Shown here piece after piece: positions 63,164 to 64,000 of a DNA stretch of 64,000 bases (the stretch's first letter is position 1; every line of letters starts with the position of its first letter). This DNA is from Alteromonas gilva (lineage in GTDB: Bacteria > Pseudomonadota > Gammaproteobacteria > Enterobacterales > Alteromonadaceae). The DNA lies in NCBI RefSeq assembly GCF_028595265.1, contig NZ_JAQQXP010000001.1:1550001-1614000 (forward strand), written 5' to 3'. The notes under the pieces were generated by a model that worked only from the letters and a program-made list of their open reading frames with translations, ran no database searches and was not told the DNA's origin. The translations under genes were made by a program, and so were the position numbers.

Positions 63164-64000
63164 ATGACATTATCAACTGCTGATATTCGCCGTACATTTT
63201 TCGAGTATTTTGGTCGTCATGGCCACCAGGCTGTTTCCAGTTCATCACTGGTACCAGCAGATGATCCCACGTTATTGTTTACCAATGCGGGTATGAACCA
63301 GTTTAAGGATGTGTTTTTAGGCACCGAGAAGCGTAGCTACACCCGCGCCGTATCGGCTCAGCGCTGCGTGCGCGCCGGTGGTAAACACAACGATCTGGAA
63401 AATGTGGGTTATACCGCACGTCACCACACGTTCTTTGAAATGATGGGAAATTTCAGCTTTGGTGATTATTTCAAAAAAGAAGCCATTGAGTTTGCCTGGA
63501 CATTTTTAACCGAGGAACTGAAATTACCGAAAGAAAAGCTACTGGTGACGGTTTACTCTGAAGACGATGAAGCCTTTGATATCTGGGAACATCATATCGG
63601 GGTACCGAAAGAAAAAATCATCCGAATTTCAACCTCAGATAACTTTTGGTCGATGGGCGATACGGGGCCATGCGGGCCGTGTTCAGAAATCTTTTATGAC
63701 CATGGCGAGCACATTTGGGGCGGCCCTCCGGGCACGCCAGAAGAAGACGGCGACCGCTTTATAGAAATCTGGAACCTGGTATTTATGCAATACAACCGTC
63801 AGGCAGACGGTACCATGGAGCCGTTACCCAAGCCGTCTATCGATACCGGTATGGGGCTTGAGCGTATTTCTGCCATCATGCAGGATGTGCACAGCAACTA
63901 CGAAATTGATTTGTTTGCAAACCTGATCAGCGCCGCCGCGAGTATCGTGGGTACGTCTGATCTGAGTGATAAGTCGCTTCGCGTTATTGCCGATCATATT
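63164..64000 (+). CDS. alaS: Alanyl-tRNA synthetase, 5' part (cut by window end)
   Basis: The frame from the ATG at 63164 is open to the last base (279 codons). The start TLSTADIRRTFFEYFGRHGH, motif LLFTNAGMNQFKDVFLG, RCVRAGGKHNDLENVGYTARHHTFFEM and GLERI are those of class II alanyl-tRNA synthetase. It charges tRNA-Ala; the editing and C-Ala domains lie beyond the window. GCAGGA 9-11 bp upstream serves as ribosome site. The usual order recX-alaS is kept. Confidence 0.97.
   Translation, partial: MTLSTADIRRTFFEYFGRHGHQAVSSSSLVPADDPTLLFTNAGMNQFKDVFLGTEKRSYTRAVSAQRCVRAGGKHNDLENVGYTARHHTFFEMMGNFSFGDYFKKEAIEFAWTFLTEELKLPKEKLLVTVYSEDDEAFDIWEHHIGVPKEKIIRISTSDNFWSMGDTGPCGPCSEIFYDHGEHIWGGPPGTPEEDGDRFIEIWNLVFMQYNRQADGTMEPLPKPSIDTGMGLERISAIMQDVHSNYEIDLFANLISAAASIVGTSDLSDKSLRVIADHI

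Noticed and set aside
1..64000. CRISPR array, tRNA or rRNA genes, intact transposase.
   Set aside because: No regular direct repeats, no cloverleaf or rRNA sequence and no transposase motifs were recognised on reading both strands; a covariance-model tRNA scan could not be run.

Overview
The window is a chromosomal segment of a marine-type gammaproteobacterium. The best fit is Alteromonadales, probably Alteromonadaceae. The grounds are a Vibrio/Shewanella/Alteromonas-style polar flagellar order (flrABC, fliE to fliR, flhBAFG, fliA, cheYZAB, parC/parP, cheW), a recX-alaS pair, a metA operon with MetJ boxes, and HBM-type chemoreceptor architecture. The genus cannot be fixed from the sequence alone. 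No tRNA, rRNA, CRISPR array or intact insertion sequence was seen.

1-11.4 kb: an AT-richer glycan island next to a flagellin gene. It holds (a) a legionaminic-type nonulosonic acid block on the plus strand (acyltransferase fragment, LegC-like aminotransferase, PtmE-like CBS-nucleotidyltransferase, NeuD/PglD-like acyltransferase); (b) a minus-strand block (sugar epimerase, glycosyltransferase, a headless PIG-L deacetylase and a 3-hydroxyacyl-CoA dehydrogenase whose tail is replaced) with a visible deletion junction; (c) a WbpB-WbpD-WbpE-like trio for a 2,3-diamino-uronate nucleotide sugar plus a sulfotransferase; (d) a TagD-like cytidylyltransferase. These probably make and attach surface or flagellin glycans.

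11.5-43.2 kb: flagellum and chemotaxis. A short atypical flagellin precedes the class I regulator flrA, then flrBC behind a sigma-54 promoter, then fliEFGHIJ, fliKLMNOPQR-flhB and flhAFG-fliA-cheYZAB-parC-parP-cheW-DUF2802. Sigma-54 (-24/-12) sites lie before flrB, fliE, fliK and flhA, which fits a FlrA/FlrC transcription cascade. FlhF/FlhG and ParC/ParP indicate a polar flagellum with polar chemoreceptor arrays. CheA carries three copies of a 15-residue motif in the linker where a polar-localization domain is expected.

43.2-53.4 kb: accessory block. A 590-bp stretch without a recognised gene, a small secreted-type protein, a three-gene RND efflux operon resembling the type common in Bacteroidota, a methyl-accepting chemotaxis protein with an HBM sensor, and a probably exported TIM-barrel isomerase-like protein. 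Several strong inverted repeats of unknown role lie between these genes.

53.4-64 kb: methionine and housekeeping. Four tandem MetJ boxes precede metA and a metH that is divided into two adjacent genes (351 + 874 residues, equal in sum to one normal MetH). Then come a DUF938 methyltransferase, a convergent terminator, an M13 metalloprotease lipoprotein, a FemAB/GNAT-like protein, recX without recA beside it, and the start of alaS running off the window.
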